Source: RUG563 sp045589355
Lineage (GTDB): Bacteria > Bacillota > Clostridia > Christensenellales > Aristaeellaceae
Length of the DNA stretch: 64,000 nucleotides
Direction: 5' to 3'
Assembly: GCA_045589355.1 (NCBI GenBank)
Contig: JAZNOW010000074.1
Span: 1-64,000, forward strand
A program made the translations under genes and the position numbers. Every line of letters begins with the position of its first letter. The first letter of the stretch is position 1. Positions 16,682 through 24,248 of the stretch are shown in pieces. A model generated the notes under the pieces. It was not told the DNA's origin, searched no databases, and saw only the letters and a program-made list of their open reading frames with translations.

Positions 16682-18472
16682 ATGGCCCGTGTCATTCGCC
16701 AGCTGGACGATGAAGCATTGGAAAAACCGTTTAATAAAGAACAGTTTGTCCGTTTGCTGCGCTACATGAAGCCCTATAAAAAGCAGGTTGGCTTTTCGCT
16801 GGTGCTGATGGTGGTCGCCATGGCCTGCGGCCTGGCCAACCCCTACCTGATGAGCCGTGCCATCGGCGAGCTGCAGGTAAAGGCCACCCAGAACATGCCC
16901 TGGATCCTGGGCGGCATGGTGCTGCTTGCCATCATCGGCGCCATCTGCACCCGCTACCGTATCCGCTGGATGGACTCTGCCGGCCGCAAAGCCCTGGCAA
17001 CGTTGCGTGAAGATTTGTTCCACCACATTCAGGGCATGAGCTTTTCCTTCTTCGATACCCGCTCCGCCGGCAAACTGCTGGTGCGCGTCATCAACGACGT
17101 CAACTCCCTGAACGACCTGTTCACCAACGGTATCGTGAACGTGCTCATCGACTGCATGACCATCGTGCTGCTGCTGATCATCATGCTGGTGGTGAACTGG
17201 AAGCTGACGCTGATCGGCATGTGCATCCTGCCGTTATTGATCTTCATCCTGTTCAAAGTAAAGCGGATCATGCGCCTTCGCTGGCAGCGGGTGCGTGTGA
17301 AAAACTCCACCATGAACGGCTACCTCCACGAATCCCTCACCGGCATGCGGGTCACGGAAGCCTTCGTCCGTGAAGACGAAAACGACGATACCTTCCGCTC
17401 CGTCAACAGCGATATCCGCTCCTACTGGATGAAGGCCGTCACCATCAACAACCTCTTCTGGCCCATGCTGGATTTGACCGGCAACATCGGCACGGTGCTG
17501 GTGTACATTTTCGGCGTGGAGTTCATCAAGGCAGACCCTGCTTTCCTGGCAGACCTGCTGCTGCTCATCTGGTACCTGGGCCGCTTCTGGCAGCCCCTCA
17601 ACACCCTGTCCAACTTCTACAACAGCCTGCTTTCCGCCACCGCCTCCATGGAACGCATTTTCGAAATCATGGATACCGAATCGGACATTCAGGATAAGGA
17701 AGACGCCAAGCCCCTGCCCCCCATCGAAGGCCGGGTCACCTTTGAAAACGTCACCTTCTCCTACGACCGGGAAAAGACGGTGCTCAAGGACGTTTCCTTC
17801 GATATTGCCCCCGGCAATACCATCGCCCTGGTGGGCCCCACCGGCGCCGGCAAAACCACCATCGTCAACCTGCTTTCCCGCTTCTATGACCCCACCGAAG
17901 GCAGCGTGAAGATCGACGGCCACGACCTGCGGGATCTGCAGCTCACCTCCATGCGCAAGCAGATGTCCGTCATGATGCAGGATACCTTCATTTTCTCCGG
18001 CACCATCATGGAAAACATCCGCTACGGCCGTCTGGACGCCACCGATGAAGAAGTGATCGAAGCGGCCAAAACCGTCAGCGCCCACGATTTCATCATGAAC
18101 ATGCCCAAGGGCTACCAGACGGAAGTGAACGAACGGGGTTCTTCCCTGTCTCAGGGCCAGCGCCAGCTGATTTCCTTCGCCCGGGCACTGCTCAACGACC
18201 CCAAGATCCTCATCCTGGACGAAGCCACCTCTTCCATCGACACCCGCACCGAAATGCTGATTCAGAAGGCGCTGGACGCCCTTCTGAAGAACCGCACCTC
18301 CTTCGTCATTGCCCACCGCCTGTCCACCATCCGCAATGCGGATTGCATCTTTGTAGTGCAGGACGGCAAGATCGCCGAAAGGGGCAACCACGAAGAGCTC
18401 ATCAAGCTGCCCGGCGGCCATTACCGTGGCCTGTGCGAAGCCCAGTACCGCTTCATGACGGCAGACGAATAA
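16682..18472 (+). CDS. ABC exporter half-transporter with canonical ATPase site (BmrD/LmrD-like)
   Basis: A 596-residue partner of the preceding gene. An N-terminal cytosolic segment (1-35) precedes six membrane helices (about 36-330) and the ATPase domain (about 355-590). Walker A is GPTGAGKT, Walker B ILILDEATSSID with the catalytic Glu intact, and the H-loop AHRLS. The signature is LSQGQRQL, where the second residue of SGG is Gln, as often seen when the composite site is asymmetric. AGGAGG overlaps the upstream 3' end, and the stop of the first half lies 1 nt before this ATG, so a 1:1 heterodimer is expected. The frame extends to 16661 without reason to use it. Confidence 0.92.
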   Translation: MARVIRQLDDEALEKPFNKEQFVRLLRYMKPYKKQVGFSLVLMVVAMACGLANPYLMSRAIGELQVKATQNMPWILGGMVLLAIIGAICTRYRIRWMDSAGRKALATLREDLFHHIQGMSFSFFDTRSAGKLLVRVINDVNSLNDLFTNGIVNVLIDCMTIVLLLIIMLVVNWKLTLIGMCILPLLIFILFKVKRIMRLRWQRVRVKNSTMNGYLHESLTGMRVTEAFVREDENDDTFRSVNSDIRSYWMKAVTINNLFWPMLDLTGNIGTVLVYIFGVEFIKADPAFLADLLLLIWYLGRFWQPLNTLSNFYNSLLSATASMERIFEIMDTESDIQDKEDAKPLPPIEGRVTFENVTFSYDREKTVLKDVSFDIAPGNTIALVGPTGAGKTTIVNLLSRFYDPTEGSVKIDGHDLRDLQLTSMRKQMSVMMQDTFIFSGTIMENIRYGRLDATDEEVIEAAKTVSAHDFIMNMPKGYQTEVNERGSSLSQGQRQLISFARALLNDPKILILDEATSSIDTRTEMLIQKALDALLKNRTSFVIAHRLSTIRNADCIFVVQDGKIAERGNHEELIKLPGGHYRGLCEAQYRFMTADE

Positions 18473-18482
18473 ACATTTCCGG

Positions 18483-18519
18483 CAGGATGCACGCCTTCTT
18501 GTGTGCATCCTGTTTTTTT
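18483..18519 (+). terminator. Terminator of the ABC exporter operon
   Basis: A perfect 10-bp stem CAGGATGCAC/GTGCATCCTG (18483-18492, 18503-18512) with a 10-nt loop and seven T. Confidence 0.9.
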
Positions 18520-18520
18520 C

Positions 18521-18549
18521 TTGCCAAACAGGGGCTTTTCGTGTATGAT
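18521..18549 (+). promoter_or_regulatory. Promoter for the glycosidase/Lgt-like/RCC1 unit
   Basis: TTGCCA (18521-18526), 17-bp spacer, TATGAT (18544-18549), starting two bases after the preceding terminator and 41 bp before the ATG. Confidence 0.65.
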
Positions 18550-18589
18550 AGACGGAGTGAATCATTTCCCAGGAAAGGAAGCCTTCACC

Positions 18590-19537
18590 ATGAAGCTGAA
18601 CAAAATTGTATTTTTTCTTTTGACGTCCCTCCTGTTTGCGGCAGTTGCCGTTTCGGTATCGGCTCAGGAAGCCCTGCCCATGGATAACTATACCTTCGGT
18701 GCCGCCCCCAAGGATGAAAACTACCTCTCCGCTGATGAATATCAGGACAGCTCCATCTCCGTCAAAATGTATACGGATGTCTATGCCGATACCACCTACA
18801 ATTACGCCCATGTAAAAATCAGCCACCCCTCCCAGCTGCGCACGGCTCCTGCCGGGCTGATCGAAACACCCAAGGCCACCTTCCGCTCCTCCACCACTTC
18901 CCGCGGCCGTCTGGTGGCCCGGGCCGTGAATGCGGTGGTCGCCATCAACGGCGATTACCACACCAAGGCCGACAAGTGCCAGGTGGTGCTGCGGATGAGC
19001 CAGCAGGTGCGCAACAACGCCGACGGCAGCATGGACCTGCTCGTCATCGATAAAGAAGGCAACCTGTCCGCCCTGCCCCTGTGCACCAAGGACCAGTATG
19101 CCGCCTATTACGAAGAAAATAAAGAGAACCTGTACCAGGTGTTCTGCTTCGGCCCCCTGCTGTGCCAGGACGGCGTCAGCGTGATCGCCCCTGATTACGA
19201 AAACCGCTCCCTGGGCGCCCAGAACAGCACCCAGCGCTCCGCCATCTGCCAGATCGGCCCGCTGGAATACCTGCTGGTCACCTGTGAAGGCCCCCAGAGC
19301 AAAGGCTCCAAGGGCATGACGCTGCCGGAATTTGCCGCCCTGTGTGAAATGCTGGGCAAAAAGCATAACGAAGAAAGCGGCTGCTCCATCGCCTTCAACC
19401 TGGATGGCGGCAACAGCTCCACCCTGGTGTTCAAGGGGATGAACAACAAAAAGCAGTTCGCCTACGTCAAGTACAACTGTCCCGATATCGAACGCTTCCT
19501 CAGCGACATCATTTACTTCTCCACCCTGGAAAAATAA
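18590..19537 (+). CDS. Secreted phosphodiester glycosidase family protein (NAGPA-like)
   Basis: A 315-residue exported protein: signal peptide about 1-26 (KIVFFLLTSLLFAAVAVSVSA), then one phosphodiester glycosidase domain. Diagnostic motifs are AVNAVVAINGDYH (about 117-129) and the C-terminal FNLDGGNSSTLVFKG (about 270-284). Family members (mammalian uncovering enzyme, bacterial YesR/GerN-type relatives) remove sugar phosphodiesters, and many act on wall or capsule polymers. The frame extends to 18503, but ATG18590 carries the signal peptide and has GGAAAGGAAG upstream. It is followed after 15 bp by the membrane gene. An envelope substrate is inferred. Confidence 0.85.
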   Translation: MKLNKIVFFLLTSLLFAAVAVSVSAQEALPMDNYTFGAAPKDENYLSADEYQDSSISVKMYTDVYADTTYNYAHVKISHPSQLRTAPAGLIETPKATFRSSTTSRGRLVARAVNAVVAINGDYHTKADKCQVVLRMSQQVRNNADGSMDLLVIDKEGNLSALPLCTKDQYAAYYEENKENLYQVFCFGPLLCQDGVSVIAPDYENRSLGAQNSTQRSAICQIGPLEYLLVTCEGPQSKGSKGMTLPEFAALCEMLGKKHNEESGCSIAFNLDGGNSSTLVFKGMNNKKQFAYVKYNCPDIERFLSDIIYFSTLEK

Positions 19538-19552
19538 AAAGGAGTGCCTTGC

Positions 19553-20512
19553 ATGGAAGAATCCTTCTCCCTGTTTGAAAACACATACGCCCTCCTTGCC
19601 CTGTTTTTTACGCTGGTCAGCTTTGTGCTGGCCATCGTTTTTTCCAAAGGCAAGGCAAAAAAGGTGGCCGTTGCGGTATACGGCCTGCTGGCCGGCGTGC
19701 TGGGCCTGTTTGTGGGCCGGCTTGTTTACTGCGCGGTGCAGTTTGAATTTATGTTCTATGACGAGATCGGCAGTTATGCCGGCCTGGCCCCCTTCTTCCA
19801 GTGGGGTAACGGCCGGCTGAACATGGGTGGTATTCTGCTTGGCCTTTTGCTGGCAGCGCCCCTTGCCGCCCGGATCACCAAAGAAAAATGCAGTACGCTG
19901 CTGGACACCGCCGCCTTTCCCGGCCTTTTCCTATACGCCGCCCTGCGGTTCATTGAACCCCTTTCCGGCCAAGGCTATGGCGAATGGGTGGAAAACGAAG
20001 CCCTTTGGTTCCAGCCCCTTTGCATCACCAACGAGTGGGGCGACTGGATGCTGTCCGTGTGCTTCATCGAAGGGCTGCTGACGCTGATTCTGGCCATCGT
20101 GCTGTTCCTTTTCCGCAGCCGCGCCAAATGCCCGGGCACCCTGGCCCGCTATGCCCTGTTCCTTTTCTGCGCGGTGCAGGTATTGCCCCATTGCCTCCGG
20201 TGCGACGACGTGCTGTTTGTGTTCATCTTTGCCAGAGTAAACCATATCGTCTGGGCCTGCATCCTTTTCTTCACCCACCTTTCCACCCTCATCAAGGGCA
20301 AAAAACGGGGCCTTGCTTCCAAAACAATCTGGCTGGAAAGCCTGTTGATGCTCCTGGGTGAAGTGGTCTGCATCGCCACCATCTTCGCCCTGGATAAAAC
20401 CAACCTGCCCGATTTGCTTGTCTACTTCGTCATGGCGGCCACGCTGGGCCTGATGGCGTTCCTTGCCTGCCGCCGCATTCATAAGGAGGATATGGTATGC
20501 TCCGCAGAATAA
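19553..20512 (+). CDS. Polytopic membrane protein, distantly Lgt-like
   Basis: A 319-residue protein with about eight hydrophobic segments. The central part, MGGILLGLLLAAPLAARIT followed by LDTAAFPGLFLYAALRFIEPLSGQGYGEW, resembles the GG...G loop and R-x-x-x-x-x-GxxYG region of prolipoprotein diacylglyceryl transferase (Lgt). The essential Lgt His and several conserved residues are not evident, so a true Lgt is doubtful. ATG19553 is chosen because AAGGAG is 9 nt upstream; a GTG at 19544 would touch it. It overlaps the next gene by 16 bp. Being sandwiched between two secreted proteins suggests a role at the outer face of the membrane. Confidence 0.6.
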   Translation: MEESFSLFENTYALLALFFTLVSFVLAIVFSKGKAKKVAVAVYGLLAGVLGLFVGRLVYCAVQFEFMFYDEIGSYAGLAPFFQWGNGRLNMGGILLGLLLAAPLAARITKEKCSTLLDTAAFPGLFLYAALRFIEPLSGQGYGEWVENEALWFQPLCITNEWGDWMLSVCFIEGLLTLILAIVLFLFRSRAKCPGTLARYALFLFCAVQVLPHCLRCDDVLFVFIFARVNHIVWACILFFTHLSTLIKGKKRGLASKTIWLESLLMLLGEVVCIATIFALDKTNLPDLLVYFVMAATLGLMAFLACRRIHKEDMVCSAE

Positions 20513-21669
20513 CCGCTCTTTCCCTGCTTTTGTGCCTTCTTTGCGGCAGCGCCCTTGCCCAGGTGCACACCCTGCCTGACGGCCGGAACGTGATCCTTGC
20601 CGTGGGCGGCAGCTTTGCCTACACCCGGGATACCACCGGCTTCATCCGCTGCTGGGGGGATAACCAGTTCGGCCAGCTGGGCAAAGGTAACCTGAAGCAA
20701 ACCTACAAAGTGTCCGATTTCAAAACAAAAAATGAAGAGATCGACCTGTCCCTGCTCACCGACGTGGTCACCGCTTCCGATTACAGCTTCCTCTGGCTGT
20801 CCGACGGCAGCGTGTACGGCGTGGGCAATAACAGCTACCTGCCCCTTACCCTGAAAGAAGGCAGCTACACCACCCATAAGAAAGCCAGCCTGCCCGAAAA
20901 GCCTGCCGCCTTTGCCACCGGCTTTGGCCATGTGCTGATGCTGACGGAAGATGGCCGTGTGTACGCCTGGGGCCGCAACAGCAACGGCCAGGTGGGCAAC
21001 GGCAAGCGCAAGAACGTGCAGCAGCCCTACCTGCTTCCCCTGGAAAACATTGTACAGATCGCAGGCGGCGGCAAGTTCTCCCTGGCCCTGGCGGCCGACG
21101 GCACGCTGTATGGCTGGGGCAATAACGAAAACCACGAAATTTCCCCGGAAAACACCGCTTATTTTGCCGAACCCATCGTCATTGACTATGGCGATATCAG
21201 CATTGCTTCCATCGACGCCTGCGGCCACAGCGTGGTGCTGCTGGACACGGAAGGTACTTTGTGGACCTGGGGTCGGAACGATTTCCACCAGCTGGGCTAT
21301 GATACCAATCTGAAAACCACCTCCGCCCCCCAGGCCGTTCCCCTGCCCCTGCCGGTGAAATATGTGGCCGCCTATTCCTCCCAGACCTACGCCATTTTGG
21401 AAGACGGCTCCCTCTGGAGCTGGGGCAACAACAGCTACGGCCAGCTGGGCCAGGGCTTCCGTTCCTCTTCCACCGAAGGCGTGCTGCCGGCCCAGGTGTG
21501 GGATAAGGACGTGGTGCTGGTGCAGGGCGGCAGCCTTTTCTGCCTGGCCATGCTTGAAGACGGCACCGTGCTTTCCGCCGGCATCAGCAAGTTCGGCCAG
21601 CAGGGCGAAGGCACCGGAGAAAGCAAATACACCCTTTCCCCCAACGGCATGGATCTGATCCTTGACTGA
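20497..21669 (+). CDS. Secreted RCC1-repeat (beta-propeller) protein
   Basis: A 390-residue protein: signal peptide about 1-21 (ITALSLLLCLLCGSALA), then seven-bladed RCC1-type repeats. Repeat hallmarks recur at about 45-residue spacing: CWGDNQFGQLGKG, AWGRNSNGQVGNG, GWGNNENHEI, TWGRNDFHQLGYD, SWGNNSYGQLGQG and a last SAGISKFGQQGEG. The propeller fills the whole mature protein, with no enzyme domain. RCC1 propellers bind proteins or glycans. AAGGAGG precedes ATG20497, within the 3' end of the membrane gene, so translation is coupled. After the stop an IS200 element begins, so any further operon genes may have been displaced. Confidence 0.88.
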   Translation: MLRRITALSLLLCLLCGSALAQVHTLPDGRNVILAVGGSFAYTRDTTGFIRCWGDNQFGQLGKGNLKQTYKVSDFKTKNEEIDLSLLTDVVTASDYSFLWLSDGSVYGVGNNSYLPLTLKEGSYTTHKKASLPEKPAAFATGFGHVLMLTEDGRVYAWGRNSNGQVGNGKRKNVQQPYLLPLENIVQIAGGGKFSLALAADGTLYGWGNNENHEISPENTAYFAEPIVIDYGDISIASIDACGHSVVLLDTEGTLWTWGRNDFHQLGYDTNLKTTSAPQAVPLPLPVKYVAAYSSQTYAILEDGSLWSWGNNSYGQLGQGFRSSSTEGVLPAQVWDKDVVLVQGGSLFCLAMLEDGTVLSAGISKFGQQGEGTGESKYTLSPNGMDLILD

Positions 21670-21803
21670 TTAAACAAGCTTATAACGTATAATGTTACAG
21701 AACCCATCCACCAGCGTAGCTGGTGGTTGTCACCATGCGGGCATAGCCCTCTGTTCCTCGCAATGCGTCAAACGCATAATTACGATCTGCCAATTGCGCA
21801 AGA

Positions 21804-22268
21804 TTATTTCCGGCTGCCCGTAAACGGGCTGGTGGACGGCATTCGCAGCTGTTCCCCCAGCTCGTCTTCTTTTAGCTGGTTCTTCACATATTCTTCTATT
21901 CGTTTTTCATTTTTCCCTACTGTATCTACATAGTAACCGCGACACCAGAATTCTCTGTTCCGATATTTGTACTTCAATTCCCCATATTCTTCGTACAGCA
22001 TCGTACTACTTTTTCCTTTCAAGTATCCCATGAAGTGTGATACTGAAATCTTTGGCGGTATTTCTACATACAGATGAATATGGTTCGGGCATGCTTCTGC
22101 TTGTATTATCTTTACTTCTTTTCTTTCACATAATTGCCTCAGAATTTTTCCTATCCCTTGCCTTTTTTCTTTATAAAACACTCGTCTCCTATACTTCGGC
22201 GCAAATACTATGTGATATTTGCAATTCCATTTCGTGTGTGATAAACTGTTCATGTCATTCATTCCCAT
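21804..22268 (-). CDS. tnpA: IS200 transposase TnpA (Y1 HUH)
   Basis: A 154-residue single-strand transposase. It opens SLSHTKWNCKYHIVFAPKYRRRVFY, the HUH motif appears as CPNHIHLYVEIPPK, and the catalytic Tyr region is FWCRGYYVDTVGKNEKRIEEYVKNQ. This matches full-length IS200 TnpA, so the element may be active. The C-terminal QLRMPSTSPFTGSRK looks element-specific. AGGGAGG lies 9 nt before ATG22268, and part of it is locked in a stem-loop (see 22282-22336). Codon use is AT-rich relative to the host. It transposes as single-stranded DNA through the flanking hairpins. Confidence 0.93.
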   Translation of the reverse strand: MGMNDMNSLSHTKWNCKYHIVFAPKYRRRVFYKEKRQGIGKILRQLCERKEVKIIQAEACPNHIHLYVEIPPKISVSHFMGYLKGKSSTMLYEEYGELKYKYRNREFWCRGYYVDTVGKNEKRIEEYVKNQLKEDELGEQLRMPSTSPFTGSRK

Positions 22269-22281
22269 AATGAATGTCCCT

Positions 22282-22336
22282 CCCTGTTAGTTTTGTGCAG
22301 TTGGCAGACCGCACTTTATTCTAACAGGGTTTTTTA
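22282..22336. promoter_or_regulatory. IS200 leader stem-loop: RBS-sequestering and opposing terminator
   Basis: A 9-bp stem CCCTGTTAG (22282-22290) with CTAACAGGG (22321-22329) encloses an inner GTGC/GCAC stem. On the tnpA strand its 3' arm ends in GGG that overlaps the AGGGAGG ribosome binding site. On the plus strand it is followed by six T, a classical terminator. Known IS200 copies limit expression in the same way. Confidence 0.7.
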
Positions 22337-22394
22337 TTCATCGCCATAGGCTTTCCGGAACCACTGGCCTAGCCAGTGGTTTTCTTTATACAAT

Positions 22395-22426
22395 CAGCGC
22401 ATGTTGCATATATGCAACATGCGCTG
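22395..22426. repeat. 32-nt perfect palindrome
   Basis: CAGCGCATGTTGCATA followed immediately by its exact reverse complement, with no loop, in the 68 bp between the IS200 hairpin and the DUF6994 stop. No T-run follows on either strand, so it is not a standard terminator. Confidence 0.85.
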
Positions 22427-22448
22427 TTCTTCGCTATATCAAATAAAC

Positions 22449-23219
22449 TCAAATATTCATTTGATAATCACCACGGAAAATAGCTTCCTGTATTCGTTTA
22501 TTTCTTGAAGCGACAAATTGCAATTCACAATCAATCCAAGTCAAATAATCTGAAACTGTTTGAGGTAATGGGTTCTTTGTAAAGTCGCCATCTCCAATCC
22601 AAAAATTCACCGAACAATAGTCATCCGATACACAATCCTGTAAATAGAAAAAATCAACATATCCCTTAAAATCAACAAACAAATCAAAAAATGCTTCATC
22701 TTTGTTCAAAGTATCATATATTGGGCTTTTTTCACCATTATAATATTTTCTTATACATTCCAACGTAAGATCCCAACGATCTCGTATTTTATGGTTGCAC
22801 CCCCGTGACTGATTGATCCCTCCAGGTCTCTTTGGAAAGATAATCATGCCACCTATTGTATAAGAGCATCTAATGTAGTTTTCCATGAATTTTCTATAGT
22901 CTGGTACTACATTCTTTACTTTCTCAATCATATTCTTGTAACGTTCATACCGGAAACTTGCTGTAATAGAATCGCTTCCAAAACGAAAATTACGCCACGA
23001 TAAATAATTGGCAACAGTATCTGTCTTTAAATCTAAAAACTCTCCGTTTGGTAAAGGTTTGCTCCACAAAAGTTTATGATATTGACGAAGCACCTTACTT
23101 GAAGAGTCCGGATCACTTCCTCCTGACCCAAGTCCATTATTATTTCCCCAGAAATTATTCCAGTAGTTCGGAGTATCCGTTGTGAAATCAAAATTTACAT
23201 CAATATCCAATACATTCAT
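22449..23219 (-). CDS. DUF6994 family protein
   Basis: A 256-residue cytoplasmic protein opening MNVLDIDVNFDFTTDTPNYWNNFW and containing GGSDPDSSSKVLRQYHKLLWSKPLPNG, RNFRFGSDSITASFRYE and a late FWIGDGDFTKNPLP. I recognise this as the pattern of the uncharacterised DUF6994 family; no enzymatic motif is evident to me. The frame begins with GTG23228, but ATG23219 is 6 nt after AAGGTG and is preferred. Codons are AT-rich, and it lies between an IS200 copy and a hairpin repeat, both signs of transfer. No promoter was identified; repeat copy C lies directly upstream. Confidence 0.75.
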   Translation of the reverse strand: MNVLDIDVNFDFTTDTPNYWNNFWGNNNGLGSGGSDPDSSSKVLRQYHKLLWSKPLPNGEFLDLKTDTVANYLSWRNFRFGSDSITASFRYERYKNMIEKVKNVVPDYRKFMENYIRCSYTIGGMIIFPKRPGGINQSRGCNHKIRDRWDLTLECIRKYYNGEKSPIYDTLNKDEAFFDLFVDFKGYVDFFYLQDCVSDDYCSVNFWIGDGDFTKNPLPQTVSDYLTWIDCELQFVASRNKRIQEAIFRGDYQMNI

Positions 23220-23250
23220 ATCATTCACCTTCTCAAAGCAATTTCATTGT

Positions 23251-23388
23251 GCCCGTGGTGCTGTTTCTTTTCGTCTCCACACCTTTCATGCGGAAGCACC
23301 CCTGTCAGATAAAATTGTGTGTCGCACTCTGGGTCCAGGGCCGATGGCCCTGGTGCGGGGTACAGGGGCTGCATAGGCCCCTGCCTCG
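23251..23388 (+). repeat. Dispersed double-hairpin repeat, copy C
   Basis: Starts GCCCGTGGTG, contains TTTCATGCGGAAGCA, then hairpin 1 CCAGGGCC-GAT-GGCCCTGG (23335-23353) and hairpin 2 with arms CAGGGGC (23363-23369) and GCCCCTG (23377-23383). Loop bases and hairpin 2 arms differ from copy B in a compensated way, so base pairing is conserved. The rest of 23220-23433 has no gene. Confidence 0.8.
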
Positions 23389-23433
23389 CAATGGGGGGTG
23401 CAGAAAGCGCAGTGCCCCTTCAATCACCCTTGC

Positions 23434-24117
23434 TTACAGCTGCACCGGCACAGGGCGATCTATCGTCATGCCCTTTTCGGTCACAAGGCAATCATACGCC
23501 CAAATCTCAACGCCCGCCTGCTTTGCCTGCCGCAGCGCTTCTCCAAAGGCCGGGTGCATGGTGTCATTCGGCGAAAAGCTGTGTATGCCCTTCATCTGGA
23601 TCACGAAAAGGGCGGCCGCTTTGTTCCCTTCTTCCACGCATCTGATCAGCGTGTTGAGATGCTTGATACCCCTTTCCGTAGGCGCATCGGGAAACAGGGC
23701 ATGGCCCTCCTTTTCCAGCGTGACCCCCTTCACTTCCACAAACCATGTTTCATTATCCGTTTCCACGCAGAAATCCAGCCTGCTTTCCCCGTGGGTCACT
23801 TCGCCTTTCACCTGCTTTGCCCCCGGGATCAGATGCCACAGCGCTTCCCCGGCTGCATGGTTGGGGGCCTGGCTGTCCATATTGATATAGGTATCCCCTT
23901 TCCAGACGGCCACCAGATCATACTTTGTTTTCCTTGCTGGGTTATCCGATACGCTGAGGGTCACTTTGGCGCCGGGCACCAACAGTTCCCGGCACCGGCC
24001 TGTATTTTTCACATGGCACACTTCTTCCTTCCCATCCACCAGCACATGGGCGATGAACCGGTTGGGCCGGGACTGAAAAATGCCATCCTTCACTTCTTTA
24101 TACAATTGCACCCACAT
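23434..24117 (-). CDS. sfsA: Sugar fermentation stimulation protein homolog SfsA
   Basis: A 227-residue SfsA. Conserved blocks: an OB-like N-terminal domain FQSRPNRFIAHVLVDGKEEVCHVKNTGRCRELLVPGAKV (about 14-52) and a nuclease-like C-terminal domain with ESRLDFCVETDNETWFVEVKGVTL (about 111-134) and FPDAPTERGIKHLNTL (about 141-156), matching the PD-(D/E)xK-like core. Family members bind DNA, and E. coli SfsA influences maltose metabolism; nuclease activity is proposed. It is a full-length gene with a GGGGAGGTGA leader and its own promoter, divergent from the glycerophosphate operon. Confidence 0.95.
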   Translation of the reverse strand: MWVQLYKEVKDGIFQSRPNRFIAHVLVDGKEEVCHVKNTGRCRELLVPGAKVTLSVSDNPARKTKYDLVAVWKGDTYINMDSQAPNHAAGEALWHLIPGAKQVKGEVTHGESRLDFCVETDNETWFVEVKGVTLEKEGHALFPDAPTERGIKHLNTLIRCVEEGNKAAALFVIQMKGIHSFSPNDTMHPAFGEALRQAKQAGVEIWAYDCLVTEKGMTIDRPVPVQL

Positions 24118-24130
24118 TCACCTCCCCGCT

Positions 24131-24159
24131 ATCTTACCATCATTTTCTCTCCGATACAA
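24131..24159 (-). promoter_or_regulatory. sfsA promoter
   Basis: Minus strand TTGTAT (24159-24154), 17-bp spacer, TAAGAT (24136-24131), 14 bp before the start codon region. Confidence 0.5.
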
Positions 24160-24167
24160 GGGAAAGC

Positions 24168-24196
24168 TTGTCACAACACCCTATTTGTGGTATGAT
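24168..24196 (+). promoter_or_regulatory. Promoter of the glycerophosphate operon
   Basis: TTGTCA (24168-24173), 17-bp spacer, TATGAT (24191-24196), 53 bp before ATG24249. Only 8 bp separate the two divergent -35 elements. Confidence 0.6.
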
Positions 24197-24248
24197 GAAA
24201 CATGGTGTATACAATATGTTTGAAACCATCGAAAGGAAGGAAACACAC

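Larger units (their letters stand above)
21700..22390 (-). mobile_element. IS200/IS605-family insertion sequence
   Basis: A single tnpA transposase gene flanked by two subterminal perfect hairpins with 3-nt loops: CCACCAGC-gta-GCTGGTGG (21708-21726) near the 3' end of tnpA and CCACTGGC-cta-GCCAGTGG (22361-22379) upstream of it. No terminal inverted repeats or target duplication are visible, as expected for this family. Exact cleavage positions cannot be fixed, so the ends are approximate. Confidence 0.8.

Noticed and set aside
19553..20512. Annotating the membrane protein as a true Lgt
   Set aside because: Only part of the Lgt loop pattern is seen, and the essential catalytic residues could not be placed.
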